Of a stretch of DNA of 64,000 bases, positions 18,796-27,759 are shown piece by piece. Each line of letters begins with the position of its first letter. The stretch's first letter is position 1. A program made the translations under genes and the position numbers. The stretch lies in contig NZ_JAKZHX010000011.1 in NCBI RefSeq assembly GCF_022568815.1, forward strand, positions 124,001-188,000, given 5' to 3'. Under the pieces are notes generated by a model. The model was not told the DNA's origin and ran no database searches. It was given only the letters and a program-made list of their open reading frames with translations. This DNA comes from Undibacterium paludis. GTDB lineage: Bacteria > Pseudomonadota > Gammaproteobacteria > Burkholderiales > Burkholderiaceae_D.

Positions 18796-18823
18796 TTGCA
18801 TACTTTTTCAACGGGTTTATCTT
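18796..18823 (+). promoter_or_regulatory. candidate sigma-70 promoter of queC
   Basis: TTGCAT (18796-18801), 16-base spacer, TATCTT (18818-18823). Transcription would start within about 10 bases of the queC ATG, giving an almost leaderless message; no ribosome binding site is visible before that ATG. I looked for a preQ1 riboswitch here and saw none. Confidence 0.4.
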
Positions 18824-18838
18824 AATTTTTAATCGATT

Positions 18839-19561
18839 ATGAACAAATTGACCACCAAAGACAGCGCCCTGGTGCTTTTTAGCGGCGGACAGGATTCTGC
18901 CACCTGCCTGGCCTGGGCATTGTCGCGTTATGCCCATGTAGAGACGATAGGGTTTGATTACGGTCAGCGTCATGCCATAGAACTCAGCGTCAGACCTGTC
19001 CTGCTGAAAAAAATGCGTGAATTTTCTGCAAAATGGCAGGCCGCTCTTGGCGAAGATCATATGATAGACCTGTCCCTGATTTCGCAATTGTCCCATACTG
19101 CGATGACTGAAGATATTGCCATAGAAATGCAGGAAAACGGCTTACCCAACACCTTTGTCCCTGGGCGCAACCTGATGTTCATGATGACGGCCGCCACACT
19201 GGCTTACCGGCGCGGCCTGAATGTGCTGGTGGGCGGTATGTGCGAAACCGATTTTTCCGGTTATCCGGATTGTCGTGATGACACCATGAAAGCCTTGCAG
19301 GTTGCACTCAACCTGGGCATGAATACCCGCCTCAAGCTGGAAACGCCGCTGATGTGGATCAACAAGGCGCAAACCTGGCAACTGGCAGAGCAGCTTGGCA
19401 GTACCGCGCTGGTCGACTTGATACGTGAAGACACCCACACCTGCTACCTCGGACAACGTGGCAGCATGCACCCCTGGGGCCATGGCTGCGGCACCTGCCC
19501 GGCCTGCACCCTGCGGGCCCGCGGGTATGAGCAATATGTGGCAGGTGATTTCAGCATGTAA
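18839..19561 (+). CDS. queC: 7-cyano-7-deazaguanine synthase
   Basis: QueC of 240 residues, which converts 7-carboxy-7-deazaguanine to preQ0 with ATP and ammonia in queuosine synthesis. The PP-loop SGGQDS is at 15-20, and the C-terminal zinc cysteines are C202, C217, C220 and C223 (the GCGTCPAC knuckle). Length and motifs are complete. The gene stands alone, without queD/queE or the qat defence genes, so a housekeeping tRNA-modification role is the simplest reading. The ATG at 18839 lacks a ribosome binding site. Confidence 0.95.
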   Translation: MNKLTTKDSALVLFSGGQDSATCLAWALSRYAHVETIGFDYGQRHAIELSVRPVLLKKMREFSAKWQAALGEDHMIDLSLISQLSHTAMTEDIAIEMQENGLPNTFVPGRNLMFMMTAATLAYRRGLNVLVGGMCETDFSGYPDCRDDTMKALQVALNLGMNTRLKLETPLMWINKAQTWQLAEQLGSTALVDLIREDTHTCYLGQRGSMHPWGHGCGTCPACTLRARGYEQYVAGDFSM

Positions 19562-19618
19562 GTATGCTGTTAGTTTGCTCTGCTACACTGAAAACTTCAT
19601 CACCAGAATGCCGGCCCC

Positions 19619-20362
19619 ATGCTGATCGCCTTTTTTACTGACCTGCACGCCAATCGTGAAGCGCTGGAAGCCTGCCTGACGCATGCCAGGCAGCGCAAGG
19701 TCACGCAGTATGCTTTTCTCGGAGACCTGGTCGGTTATGGGGCGGACCCGGCCTGGGTACTTGATACCGTCATGCAGCATGTCAATGAGGGGGCCTGGGC
19801 ATTGATGGGCAACCATGATGCTGCCTTGCGGCACAGGGATGGCCAGAGTATGAACCAGACCGCCAGAAAGGTGGTGGACTGGACCAGGACGCAGCTCAAT
19901 GCCGCACAGCTTGATTTCATCACCAACCTGCCTTACCGTATAGAGTGGCAGGATTTGTTGTTTGTACATGCCAATGCCTGGGCGCCGGAAGAGTGGGAAT
20001 ATATAGACGGAGTCATGGAAGCCACACGCAGCATGCATGCCACCAGAGCCGCCATCACTTTTTGCGGTCATGTCCACATGCCTACGCTGTTCCACCTTAG
20101 CGCGACTGGCAAGACCGGTGAGTTTTTACCTATGCCTGAAGAAAGCATACCGCTCAGCAAACAAAGACGCTGGCTGGTGATACCGGGCTCCCTGGGCCAG
20201 CCGCGTGACGGCAACCCAGCCGCTTGTTATGCCAGCTTTGACACCGACAGCCAGTACCTCACGTATTACCGCGTCCCCTACGACACCGAAACTGCCTGCC
20301 AGAAGATCATCGCTGCCGGGTTGCCGCCCATGCTGGGGCGCAGGCTGCTGACCGGTAACTAG
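19619..20362 (+). CDS. calcineurin-like metallophosphoesterase
   Basis: Protein of 247 residues with all metallophosphoesterase blocks: D8-x-H10, GDLVGYG (Asp36), GNHD (65-67), His117 in FVHAN, and GHVH (H151, H153). It resembles the small YfcE/PrpE-like phosphodiesterases; substrate unknown. It ends 9 bases before the kinase-USP fusion gene, suggesting an operon in which phosphatase and kinase may act in the same signalling step, an inference from position only. No ribosome binding site is evident before the ATG. Confidence 0.88.
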   Translation: MLIAFFTDLHANREALEACLTHARQRKVTQYAFLGDLVGYGADPAWVLDTVMQHVNEGAWALMGNHDAALRHRDGQSMNQTARKVVDWTRTQLNAAQLDFITNLPYRIEWQDLLFVHANAWAPEEWEYIDGVMEATRSMHATRAAITFCGHVHMPTLFHLSATGKTGEFLPMPEESIPLSKQRRWLVIPGSLGQPRDGNPAACYASFDTDSQYLTYYRVPYDTETACQKIIAAGLPPMLGRRLLTGN

Positions 20363-20371
20363 GGCCGCCTG

Positions 20372-21808
20372 ATGAGTGAACACAGCCAGCATCGCTTGCA
20401 GACCGGCATGGAGTTCGATGGCTACCGCCTCGAAGAAAAACTGCATACTGGCGGCATGGCAGCGCTCTGGCGCGTCACGGATTTGCGCGGACGCCATCAG
20501 GTCGGTACAGATACGGATCAGCAATTGCCGTTGATAATGAAAGTGCCGTTGCTGTATGCCAGCGATGATCCGACCGCCATTGTCGCCTTTGAGGTCGAGC
20601 AGATGATCATGCCCAAGCTCAAGGGCGCGCATGTGCCACGCTACCTGGGTGCCGGCGATTTTGATGCACAGCCATATATCGTGATGGAGCTGATTGCCGG
20701 TACGTCCCTGCGCGGCCGTTTTGAACAGGCGCCTCTGGAGGTTGCTGAAGTCGTTGATATCGGCATCAAGGTCGCCCATGCCTTGCAAGACCTGCACAGG
20801 CAGCATGTCATCCATCTTGATATCAAGCCCAGCAACATCATGTTTCGTGCAGACGGTGCGGCAGTGCTGATCGATTTCGGGCTGTCGCGCCATGACAGGC
20901 TGCCGGATTTGCTTGATGAGGAATTCCGCCTGCCACTGGGTACAGGACCGTATATCTCGCCTGAGCAGGTACTGGGTGTGCGCAATGAACCGCGCAGTGA
21001 TTTATTTTCTCTGGGCGTACTCCTGTATCACCTGGCGACTGGCCGACGTCCCTTTGGTCATCCGACCTCGGTGGCGGGTCTGAAAAAACGCCTTTACCGC
21101 GATCCGGTTCCGCCATGCAGGCATCGGCCCGACTTGCCTGCCTGGCTGCAGGAAATCATTTTGCGTTGCCTTGAAGTCGACCCCAAAGCGCGTTTTGACA
21201 CTGCAGCGCAACTGGCCTTTGTATTGCAGAATCCGGACCAGTTGCAATTGACTGCCAGAGCAGAAAAACGGGAGCAGGATACCTACTGGTCAGTATTGAA
21301 GCGTCGCCTCCAGGCGGTAGGGGCGGAGCCTGGTTTGATGCATAGCGTATCAGAACAGCTGGCGCGTGCTCCCATCATCGTTGTGGCCCTGGACCTGGGC
21401 AGCAGTAGTGATGCACTGACAGAAAACCTGCGCAATATCACCAGCCGCATGCTGCAAACCCAGCCTGGCGCCAGACTGGCTTGCCTGACTGTGCGCAAGG
21501 TCAGCCGTATAGGCATGGATGAAAGCCTGATACAGCATGGTGAGAATATCCACGTCAAGCAACTGGTCGATCTTAAACACTGGGCCCGTCCGTTCAGCCT
21601 GACACCTGACAAAGTCACCTTTCATGTACTGGAAGCGCCTGACCCGGCTACTGCCATCATCGAGTATGCGCAGAGCAACCGGGTGGACCATATCATCATC
21701 GGCTCACGTGGCAGTTCAGCACTGCGCCGTTATCTGGGCAGCGTATCGGCCCAGGTGGTGGCCGAGGCGGAATGTACGGTAACTGTAGTGAAGGCGCAGG
21801 AAAAGTAA
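20372..21808 (+). CDS. Ser/Thr protein kinase fused to universal stress protein domain
   Basis: Cytoplasmic fusion of 478 residues. The N-terminal Hanks-type kinase (about 14-290) has the Gly loop TGGMA, Lys57, Glu75 for the ion pair, the catalytic loop HLDIKPSN (148-155), DFG (168-170) and SPEQ (196-199), so it looks active. The C-terminal UspA-like domain (about 355-475) ends in GSRGSSALRRYLGS, a near match to the ATP-binding pattern of universal stress proteins. No transmembrane sensor is present, so the Usp domain is the probable sensor or the target. It is preceded closely by the metallophosphoesterase gene. Confidence 0.88.
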   Translation: MSEHSQHRLQTGMEFDGYRLEEKLHTGGMAALWRVTDLRGRHQVGTDTDQQLPLIMKVPLLYASDDPTAIVAFEVEQMIMPKLKGAHVPRYLGAGDFDAQPYIVMELIAGTSLRGRFEQAPLEVAEVVDIGIKVAHALQDLHRQHVIHLDIKPSNIMFRADGAAVLIDFGLSRHDRLPDLLDEEFRLPLGTGPYISPEQVLGVRNEPRSDLFSLGVLLYHLATGRRPFGHPTSVAGLKKRLYRDPVPPCRHRPDLPAWLQEIILRCLEVDPKARFDTAAQLAFVLQNPDQLQLTARAEKREQDTYWSVLKRRLQAVGAEPGLMHSVSEQLARAPIIVVALDLGSSSDALTENLRNITSRMLQTQPGARLACLTVRKVSRIGMDESLIQHGENIHVKQLVDLKHWARPFSLTPDKVTFHVLEAPDPATAIIEYAQSNRVDHIIIGSRGSSALRRYLGSVSAQVVAEAECTVTVVKAQEK

Positions 21809-21815
21809 GCTGAAC

Positions 21816-22562
21816 CTATTTCTTGATGCTTTCCAGCACCTGATCCACAAAATCACCATCGGCATCAGCGAATTTCAAACGCACCGGATACCATTCCAGG
21901 CCAGGAGCCAGCCAGAGGTCCAGTTGCTGGTCTTTTGAGTCAGCTGGCGGTGCTTTGCTGACGTGGACGGCGGGCATGTCACCTAAAGGTGTTTTGACGT
22001 TTTCCGCACCCAATACCTTGAAGGTCCAGGGGTCGGCATCGCGACGTCCGGCCACCAGCATCTTCCATTCTGTTCCGGCCTTGAAATTATCACCGGCTGC
22101 ACGGGCAAGGGCGATCAGCTGCCAGGTGGCGCTGGTTCTGTCCTGTTCGCCACCTTTCAGTGGATAGGTTTCTGTGGATGCAGTGAAACGCAGGGTCTTG
22201 CTGTCACGGTCAAAACTGCTGGTGGTAGCTGGTTTGTTAAAACGTTTTTCGATGAATTTATCAGGTGCCAGCCCGTAGTCATCAATGCTGCCCTGGCTGC
22301 TGGCGTCAAGGATCTTGCCAAGCAGCATGGCGCGGGTTTCCGTGATGATGCTGTATTTCTGGTCTGCATGCTGCCATTTGACCGAGGCTGAACCGCTCAG
22401 CGGTATGCCGCTTTGTTTGGCCTTGATACTGTATTGCAACTCTGCCGGTGGTGGCAGCCTGGTGGCATGTCTGGGATTGGCTTCACTGGCCTGTGCTGCC
22501 GCCATATGGAACAGGCTGCCAGTCAGTATCAGTGAAATGAAGATGATGTCAGGCTTGCGCAT
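21816..22562 (-). CDS. DUF3108 domain protein, exported
   Basis: Protein of 248 residues with a signal peptide (about 25 residues, ending AAAQA) followed by a DUF3108 domain covering the rest, with the LPPPAELQYSIKA opening and the WLAPGLEWYPVRLKF segment near the end. Proteins of this family are probably periplasmic; the function is not established. A paralogue lies directly upstream with a 2-base gap, so the two are co-transcribed. GGAAAG precedes the ATG. Confidence 0.8.
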   Translation of the reverse strand: MRKPDIIFISLILTGSLFHMAAAQASEANPRHATRLPPPAELQYSIKAKQSGIPLSGSASVKWQHADQKYSIITETRAMLLGKILDASSQGSIDDYGLAPDKFIEKRFNKPATTSSFDRDSKTLRFTASTETYPLKGGEQDRTSATWQLIALARAAGDNFKAGTEWKMLVAGRRDADPWTFKVLGAENVKTPLGDMPAVHVSKAPPADSKDQQLDLWLAPGLEWYPVRLKFADADGDFVDQVLESIKK

Positions 22563-22564
22563 GT

Positions 22565-23704
22565 TTATCTTTCCGTATTGGGGATGCTGACGATTTTGGT
22601 CGCAGTCTGGGTAGTCACTGCACCATTGCTTTCGGTATTGCGTATCTGTATTGGGTACCAGTATTGTTCCGGCGCCAGCCAGACTTCGAGTTTGGAATTG
22701 TAGGTACCAGGCCGTGGCGGGCGTACCACGTGCCAGGCCATGATCTTGCCCATTTTGGTCTCCACCTCTTCGAGTGCCGTTACGACAAACACGAAGGTCG
22801 CCACGTCGCGTTCTTCAGCAACCTGCAGGCGTATTTCGCGACCTGGCTGGAATTTATCGGGTTCGGCATTACCTATACCTGCCAGCTGCATGATGAAACT
22901 GGCCTTGTCCTGAGCACCATCTTGTATCTCGGTACTCTTGTTAGAGGCTGAAAAGCTGACTGATTTTTTTGCGTGGTCAAAGTGTGTGGCGGTTTCACTG
23001 CGATTGCGTCTTTTCTCGGTACTGCTGGCCGGTGTAATGCCGTACACGTCTATGCTGCCTTCGCTGTGCAGTTGATACAGGTTGAGCGAGGTGAACAGCA
23101 AATCCAGCTTGGCTTCAATGTTCATCTTGTAACGGGCGTTCTTTAACTCCCAGTTCAGTTCCCCTTCGCCAAAAGTAGGATTTTTGTTCGGTTCAGTGCG
23201 GACTATACGCATACTGATGGTGCCGGTCTGCGGTGGCCGTATGGGGTAGGTCTGCGGTCCTTCATTGCTGACCGCATCATTGGCGAGTGGCGCTGATACT
23301 TCTTCTGCCTTTGTTTCGGGTTTGCTTTCTGCCGGGATGACGGGTACCGGGGGCTTGACCTCGGCAGCGACGACGATTGCTGGTTCAGGCTCAGGTGCTG
23401 GCAGGGAAGGGTTGACCGGGCTGATAGCTGGTTCGATTTTTTTTTCAGGAACAGGTTTTTTTTCTTCAGGGGCAGCCATTGGGCCTGTTTTTACAATGCT
23501 GTTGCCAGCTTTTTGCTCGTTTTGTTCAGGTACGTCCCTGAATTGCACAGCGATGGAATTTTCTTCCATCCTGGGTTTGGCGGGGGGCGCATCCATGTCC
23601 AGATTATGCAAAACCAACAGATGCAACAAGACCGCAAGGGTCAGGAAAATCAGGTTCTGACGCTTGATGACGCTGTGCTCAAATGTAGGTGCAATTGTAT
23701 TCAT
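22565..23704 (-). CDS. DUF3108 protein with TonB-like N-terminus
   Basis: Protein of 379 residues. A single N-terminal membrane segment (about 17-34) is followed by a Pro/Glu/Lys-rich periplasm-spanning stretch (about 40-150) as in TonB, then a DUF3108 domain (about 165-379) with the WLAPEQYWYPIQI signature shared with the next gene. It is therefore an inner-membrane-anchored periplasmic protein. The start is uncertain: ATG 23704 has a GCAGG that is too close, and the frame is open to 23758. It forms an operon with the smaller DUF3108 gene and diverges from a solute-binding protein gene. Confidence 0.75.
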   Translation of the reverse strand: MNTIAPTFEHSVIKRQNLIFLTLAVLLHLLVLHNLDMDAPPAKPRMEENSIAVQFRDVPEQNEQKAGNSIVKTGPMAAPEEKKPVPEKKIEPAISPVNPSLPAPEPEPAIVVAAEVKPPVPVIPAESKPETKAEEVSAPLANDAVSNEGPQTYPIRPPQTGTISMRIVRTEPNKNPTFGEGELNWELKNARYKMNIEAKLDLLFTSLNLYQLHSEGSIDVYGITPASSTEKRRNRSETATHFDHAKKSVSFSASNKSTEIQDGAQDKASFIMQLAGIGNAEPDKFQPGREIRLQVAEERDVATFVFVVTALEEVETKMGKIMAWHVVRPPRPGTYNSKLEVWLAPEQYWYPIQIRNTESNGAVTTQTATKIVSIPNTER

Positions 23705-23819
23705 CCTGCTAGTGTAAACGCAGATGCTGATTTTTGGATGACCAGCCTGGTTTTGCATGGAGGTAAAATGGTATTTTTATAGCAAAACCGGTTTTTGCTC
23801 AATGCACAAGGTATCTCTG

Positions 23820-25109
23820 ATGTTAATAATAATCAAATCCCGATTGACCCGTTTGAGGCGATACAGTCTCTGCGTGTTGTTGGGGCTGCCCGTCAGCATG
23901 CAGGCAGCGCAAGCACCTTTACCCGCCATACGCATAGGTATGATCGATGGCATGAGTGGCGCTTTCAGCAATGCTGGCGAGGCCGTATACAGAAATCTGC
24001 AAATTGCCATAGAACGCGTCAATGCCCGTGGTGGCGTGCGCCTGCCAGATGGCGGGCACCCGCTGGCTTTAAGCAGTTTCGACAATAAACAAGGGGTTGA
24101 AGAGTCGCTGACTGCACTCAAGCATGTGACTGACCAGCGCATTCCCTTCGTTGTCCAGGGTAATAGTTCTGCCGTGGCGCTGGCCCTGGTCGAAGCGATC
24201 AACAAGCATAATCAGCGTACCCCGGACAATCGTCTGCTGTTTCTGAATTATTCCGCAGTCGACCCGGTGCTGACCAATGAAAAATGCAGTTACTGGCATT
24301 TCCGTTTTGATGCTCATGCCGATATGCGTATGAACGCCCTCACTGAGGTCATCAAACAGGACGGCCGTGCAAAAAAAATCTATCTGATAGGCCAGGATTA
24401 CAGTTTTGGCCGTCAGGTCAATAAATCTGCCCGTACCATGCTGGCAGAAAAACGCCCCGACATCAGCATCGTTGGCGAAGACCTGCATCCCATAGGCAAG
24501 ATCAAGGACTTTGCCCCATATGCAGCAAAGATCAAGGCCAGTGGCGCCGATGCCGTCATCACCGGCAACTGGGGTAATGACCTGACCCTGCTGGTCAAGG
24601 CTGTCCGGGATGCCGGCATGCTGACCAAGTTCTATACTTTCTATGGTAATGGCCTGGGCGCGCCGGCTGCCCTGGGCGATGCCGGCCTGGGACGGGTGCG
24701 TGCCGTGGCTGAATGGCATCCGAATGCCGGGGGAACTGACAGCGACGGCTTCTACCAGCAATTCCGTCAGCGTTTTCCTGATCCGCGCGATGACTATGTA
24801 CATCTGCGCATGCAAGTCATGGTGGAAATGCTGGCCAGTGCCATAGAGAAGGCCAGGACTACGGAAGCTGCTGCCGTTGCCCGTGCCCTGGAAGGTGCGC
24901 AATACAAGAACGCCTTCCATGACGCCAGGATGCGGGCAGAAGACCATCAACTGATACAACCTTTGTATGTATCCGTCATGCAAAAGAAAGGCGATAATGG
25001 GGTGCGCTTTGACAATGAAGGCAGCGGTTATGGTTTCAAAACCGAGCGCTATTTTGATGCGCGATTGACGGCCCTGCCCAGCTCATGCAAGATGAACAGG
25101 ATACCTTGA
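23820..25109 (+). CDS. branched-chain amino-acid-type ABC solute-binding protein
   Basis: Periplasmic binding protein of about 429 residues with a signal peptide ending around VSMQAAQA. The IRIGMIDGMSGAFSNAGEA segment and LIGQDYSFGRQV belong to the type 1 receptor fold of LivK relatives. The start is uncertain (ATG 23802 is also possible); 23820 has AAGG 9 bases upstream. No ABC transporter genes adjoin it. It is divergent from the DUF3108 operon, and phaM follows 64 bases later. Confidence 0.82.
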   Translation: MLIIIKSRLTRLRRYSLCVLLGLPVSMQAAQAPLPAIRIGMIDGMSGAFSNAGEAVYRNLQIAIERVNARGGVRLPDGGHPLALSSFDNKQGVEESLTALKHVTDQRIPFVVQGNSSAVALALVEAINKHNQRTPDNRLLFLNYSAVDPVLTNEKCSYWHFRFDAHADMRMNALTEVIKQDGRAKKIYLIGQDYSFGRQVNKSARTMLAEKRPDISIVGEDLHPIGKIKDFAPYAAKIKASGADAVITGNWGNDLTLLVKAVRDAGMLTKFYTFYGNGLGAPAALGDAGLGRVRAVAEWHPNAGGTDSDGFYQQFRQRFPDPRDDYVHLRMQVMVEMLASAIEKARTTEAAAVARALEGAQYKNAFHDARMRAEDHQLIQPLYVSVMQKKGDNGVRFDNEGSGYGFKTERYFDARLTALPSSCKMNRIP

Positions 25110-25173
25110 TGCATCTGCTAAACGGCTGGTCCGCACCGATTATGATGTTCTGGAAAAATAAAGGAAAAATCTG

Positions 25174-26004
25174 ATGAGTAATCCGTTTTCTGGTTCTGAA
25201 ATCCCCGGCATGAACGCCATGGGTGACACCCTGTCTTTCGTCAAAAAACTCTGGGGCAGCATGCAGGTCCCTGGCATGGTCGCGCCACCGATGTCCGTCG
25301 ATGAACTCGACAAGAAAATCCAGGACTTGAAGACAGTGGAGTCCTGGCTGAGCGTCAACATGAACATGCTGCGCGGTACCATACAGGCGCTGGAAGTGCA
25401 GCGCGCGACGATCGCCGCCCTGCAATCCCTGGGGGAAAGCTTTGCCCAGCATGCACAACAGGCCAGCGCCATGGCTGAGCAGGCTGCCACGCCTTTTTCT
25501 ACCAAGCAGGCAGAAGAAGTGCATAGCAATGCCAACTGGCCCATGCATCCGGCAGCCGACAAGATACCTGAACCTGACCCTGATGCCGAGATTGATGAAG
25601 ACGAGGACATGCCGCCTGATGGCGAGGTGAAAACCCAGGCTGAATCCGGCACCATACCTGCTGATGAATCGGCGCAAGCAGCCAGCGACAGCAATGCACA
25701 GTTTGCCAATCCCGCTGCCTGGTGGGGATTGTTGCAGGAACAGTTCAAGCAGGCCGTCAGTAAAGCCATGGAAACCGAGAAACCGGCCAGTTCAGCGGCA
25801 ACAGAGGAAACATTAAAAAAGGCTGGCGGGAAAAAAAAGGCAACAGCAGCAACCACAAGTAAGAGTAAGCCGAGTGCAAAACCCGGAGCTGCCGACACTA
25901 CTAAAGCTGCACCGAAAACTGCTGCTAAAACTACTGGCAAGCCAGCCGCCAGGTCATCTGTCGCCGCCAAATCTGCCGTCAAGCAAGGCAAAACCGCAAA
26001 ATAG
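25174..26004 (+). CDS. phaM: PhaM-like polyhydroxyalkanoate granule protein
   Basis: Protein of 276 residues. The N-terminal GDTLSFVKKLWGSMQVPGM segment is the signature of PhaM, which binds and activates PHB synthase and links granules to the nucleoid. A predicted helical region (about 45-110), an acidic middle (about 125-150) and a Lys/Ala/Pro-rich C-terminal tail (about 205-276) follow; such tails bind DNA. AAAGGA lies before the ATG. A strong terminator follows at 26024. No pha synthesis genes are in the window. Confidence 0.85.
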   Translation: MSNPFSGSEIPGMNAMGDTLSFVKKLWGSMQVPGMVAPPMSVDELDKKIQDLKTVESWLSVNMNMLRGTIQALEVQRATIAALQSLGESFAQHAQQASAMAEQAATPFSTKQAEEVHSNANWPMHPAADKIPEPDPDAEIDEDEDMPPDGEVKTQAESGTIPADESAQAASDSNAQFANPAAWWGLLQEQFKQAVSKAMETEKPASSAATEETLKKAGGKKKATAATTSKSKPSAKPGAADTTKAAPKTAAKTTGKPAARSSVAAKSAVKQGKTAK

Positions 26005-26023
26005 GCAGTTTTGAGTCGCTCAT

Positions 26024-26057
26024 AAAAACATGACACCCTTTTGGGTGCCATGTTTTA
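26024..26057. terminator. bidirectional terminator between phaM and the exported protein gene
   Basis: Fourteen-base stem with one mismatch (aaaacatgacaccc pairing gggtgccatgtttt) around a four-T loop, A-rich on the left and T-rich on the right. It can stop transcription from both convergent genes. Confidence 0.85.
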
Positions 26058-26072
26058 TTGTCTCCCAGATTA

Positions 26073-27041
26073 TCAGATACCAGTATCTTCCTTGGGGCAT
26101 TTGACCTTGCTGACAGGTTTAATCTCTACTGCCTGTAAATTGGCATCAAGTCCCCAGGCACTGACTGGTTTTTCTATCAGACGGTTACCCTTGCCAAGAG
26201 TGACAGTATTGACAACAGTTAAATTGCGTTGCTTGCCAAACGTGCAGTCGCCCGACAAGTTAATCCCCTGGTTGGCGACAGGTGGCGGTAAAGGTATGTC
26301 TACTACCTTCAGTGGCGGCTTGGTCAGTTCTGCGGCAGGCATAGAGTTGTAATCAATATTGCTGTCGATGACGAAGGCCGCTGCTGCGGGGCGGCTCACA
26401 CCGGGTGTTTCCATCTCTCTGCCAGTGAATTTACTCATTACTGCCATAGGTTTTCCAGCGATCTCACCTGTCGCTACCGTGGCCCAGCCACGCTGGAAGT
26501 CCCGACGTGATGGTGAATTGGCAGCAGGAGGGGCGGCTTGTGCTGCTTGCATGGCTGGCGCTGCAGGTGCGGCAGGGGTGGCGGTTTTTGCTGGTACAGC
26601 AGGTACTGCCTGGGTGGCCGGCATGGCGCTTGCGGCCTTGGCCGCGTCGGCGGCTTTCTTGTAGAGACCATCGAAGGGAACATCACCCCAGGCACTGGCA
26701 CAGGATTCTGCCTGTAATTTCATGCCGCCGGCGGCACGCTTCAGGTTCACGGTGCAGCGGCCCTCCGTATATGTCCAACCGCCGGGAGCATCGCTCAACT
26801 GGCCTTCGCCTGCACCAGTGTGCAGATTGCCCGGTTTACCTTTTTCTTCCACTTCAAGCAGGAATTTACCATTTGGCTTGATTGTCAGCATTCGCTCGAA
26901 TTTACTATCGCTGGCTTCATAAACGCCAGGCAGGGGATAGGGACTGTAATCTGCAGCATGGGCGCTGACCGCCAGGCTGGACAGGGCCAGGCACACAGGC
27001 AGCAGACCAGGGAAGGTGAGTGATGAAGTTGATTTTTTCAT
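26073..27041 (-). CDS. exported hypothetical protein, Ala/Pro-rich linker
   Basis: Secreted protein of about 322 residues: signal peptide ending SAHA (about residue 30), an N-terminal domain with the SPYPLPGVYEASDSKFER opening and two cysteines that could pair, a low-complexity Ala/Pro/Thr/Gln linker around 135-180, and a C-terminal domain ending in an SKVKCPKE segment. No family is recognised. The start at 27041 gives a proper signal peptide but has no clear ribosome binding site; ATG 27056 is also possible. Confidence 0.65.
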   Translation of the reverse strand: MKKSTSSLTFPGLLPVCLALSSLAVSAHAADYSPYPLPGVYEASDSKFERMLTIKPNGKFLLEVEEKGKPGNLHTGAGEGQLSDAPGGWTYTEGRCTVNLKRAAGGMKLQAESCASAWGDVPFDGLYKKAADAAKAASAMPATQAVPAVPAKTATPAAPAAPAMQAAQAAPPAANSPSRRDFQRGWATVATGEIAGKPMAVMSKFTGREMETPGVSRPAAAAFVIDSNIDYNSMPAAELTKPPLKVVDIPLPPPVANQGINLSGDCTFGKQRNLTVVNTVTLGKGNRLIEKPVSAWGLDANLQAVEIKPVSKVKCPKEDTGI

Positions 27042-27320
27042 GGGAAGTAAAAGCATGACGCTATGTTGATAATCGGTAGGGGAATGGAAATCTGATCTCA
27101 TTCCAGTGAAACAATGAAATGTGATGCATTAATGTCATTCGATCTTGCATGAGGAGGCAAACCATGTCAATCAAGTAATTGTGTGTTTTATATGAATGCG
27201 CAACAATATGTAAGCAGGCTTGTGTTGAGGCAGATACTTTGATATCAGCTTATGTGAAAAAAATCTGATGACTAAATGCATACTGGCAGTGAGTACTGAC
27301 AGTCTTGATATTCAGGAGTA

Positions 27321-27746
27321 ATGACATTGGCATTTATATATGAAAGAATTCCAGAGCAAGATATCACCAGCTATGGACTGCGTGAAATTGACCAGCAATT
27401 CCCTATGGCGGTGGCTTCCAGATGGGCTATCGACCGTGAGCGTGATATCTACCTGCGTTACATGACCTATGAACGTGAACAACCTTCACACAAGAACTTC
27501 AGCTTTTTCTGGAAAAACAATTTGTTCCGCCTGTGTCTGGCCAGCGAGGGCCACAGCCTGGATGGTGATAAATGGTGCACCAGCTGGACCTGGCTGAGCA
27601 TGCGCGATCCGGGGCCGGATGCCAGCAAAGTGTTTGATACGCATCGTGATGCCATACTGATTGACCTGAAGGACGCCTTGCGTGCTTACAGAGACGGCTC
27701 TCTAAATCCGACCTATGTCGGACATGTTGCGCAGTTTGACTTTTAA
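27321..27746 (+). CDS. hypothetical protein, first gene of a two-gene unit
   Basis: Soluble protein of 141 residues, rich in aromatic residues (for example FSFFWKNNLFRL and CTSWTWLSM), with no signal peptide, membrane segment or recognised motif. AGGAG precedes the ATG closely. It ends 13 bases before the 309-residue gene, so the two are probably co-transcribed. Size and arrangement would fit an immunity protein next to a toxin, but this is speculation. Confidence 0.6.
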   Translation: MTLAFIYERIPEQDITSYGLREIDQQFPMAVASRWAIDRERDIYLRYMTYEREQPSHKNFSFFWKNNLFRLCLASEGHSLDGDKWCTSWTWLSMRDPGPDASKVFDTHRDAILIDLKDALRAYRDGSLNPTYVGHVAQFDF

Positions 27747-27759
27747 ACGGGGCTAGCCT

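Noticed and set aside
18707..18838. preQ1 riboswitch before queC
   Set aside because: I could not find the small H-type pseudoknot or its conserved A-rich tail; the predicted transcript starts within about 10 bases of the ATG.
18839..19561. Qat-type defence role for queC
   Set aside because: No qatA, qatB or qatD neighbours; a housekeeping queuosine function explains the gene.
26359..26881. Plus-strand open frames with Ala/Arg-rich products
   Set aside because: They are antisense shadows of the Ala/Pro-rich linker of the exported protein on the minus strand.
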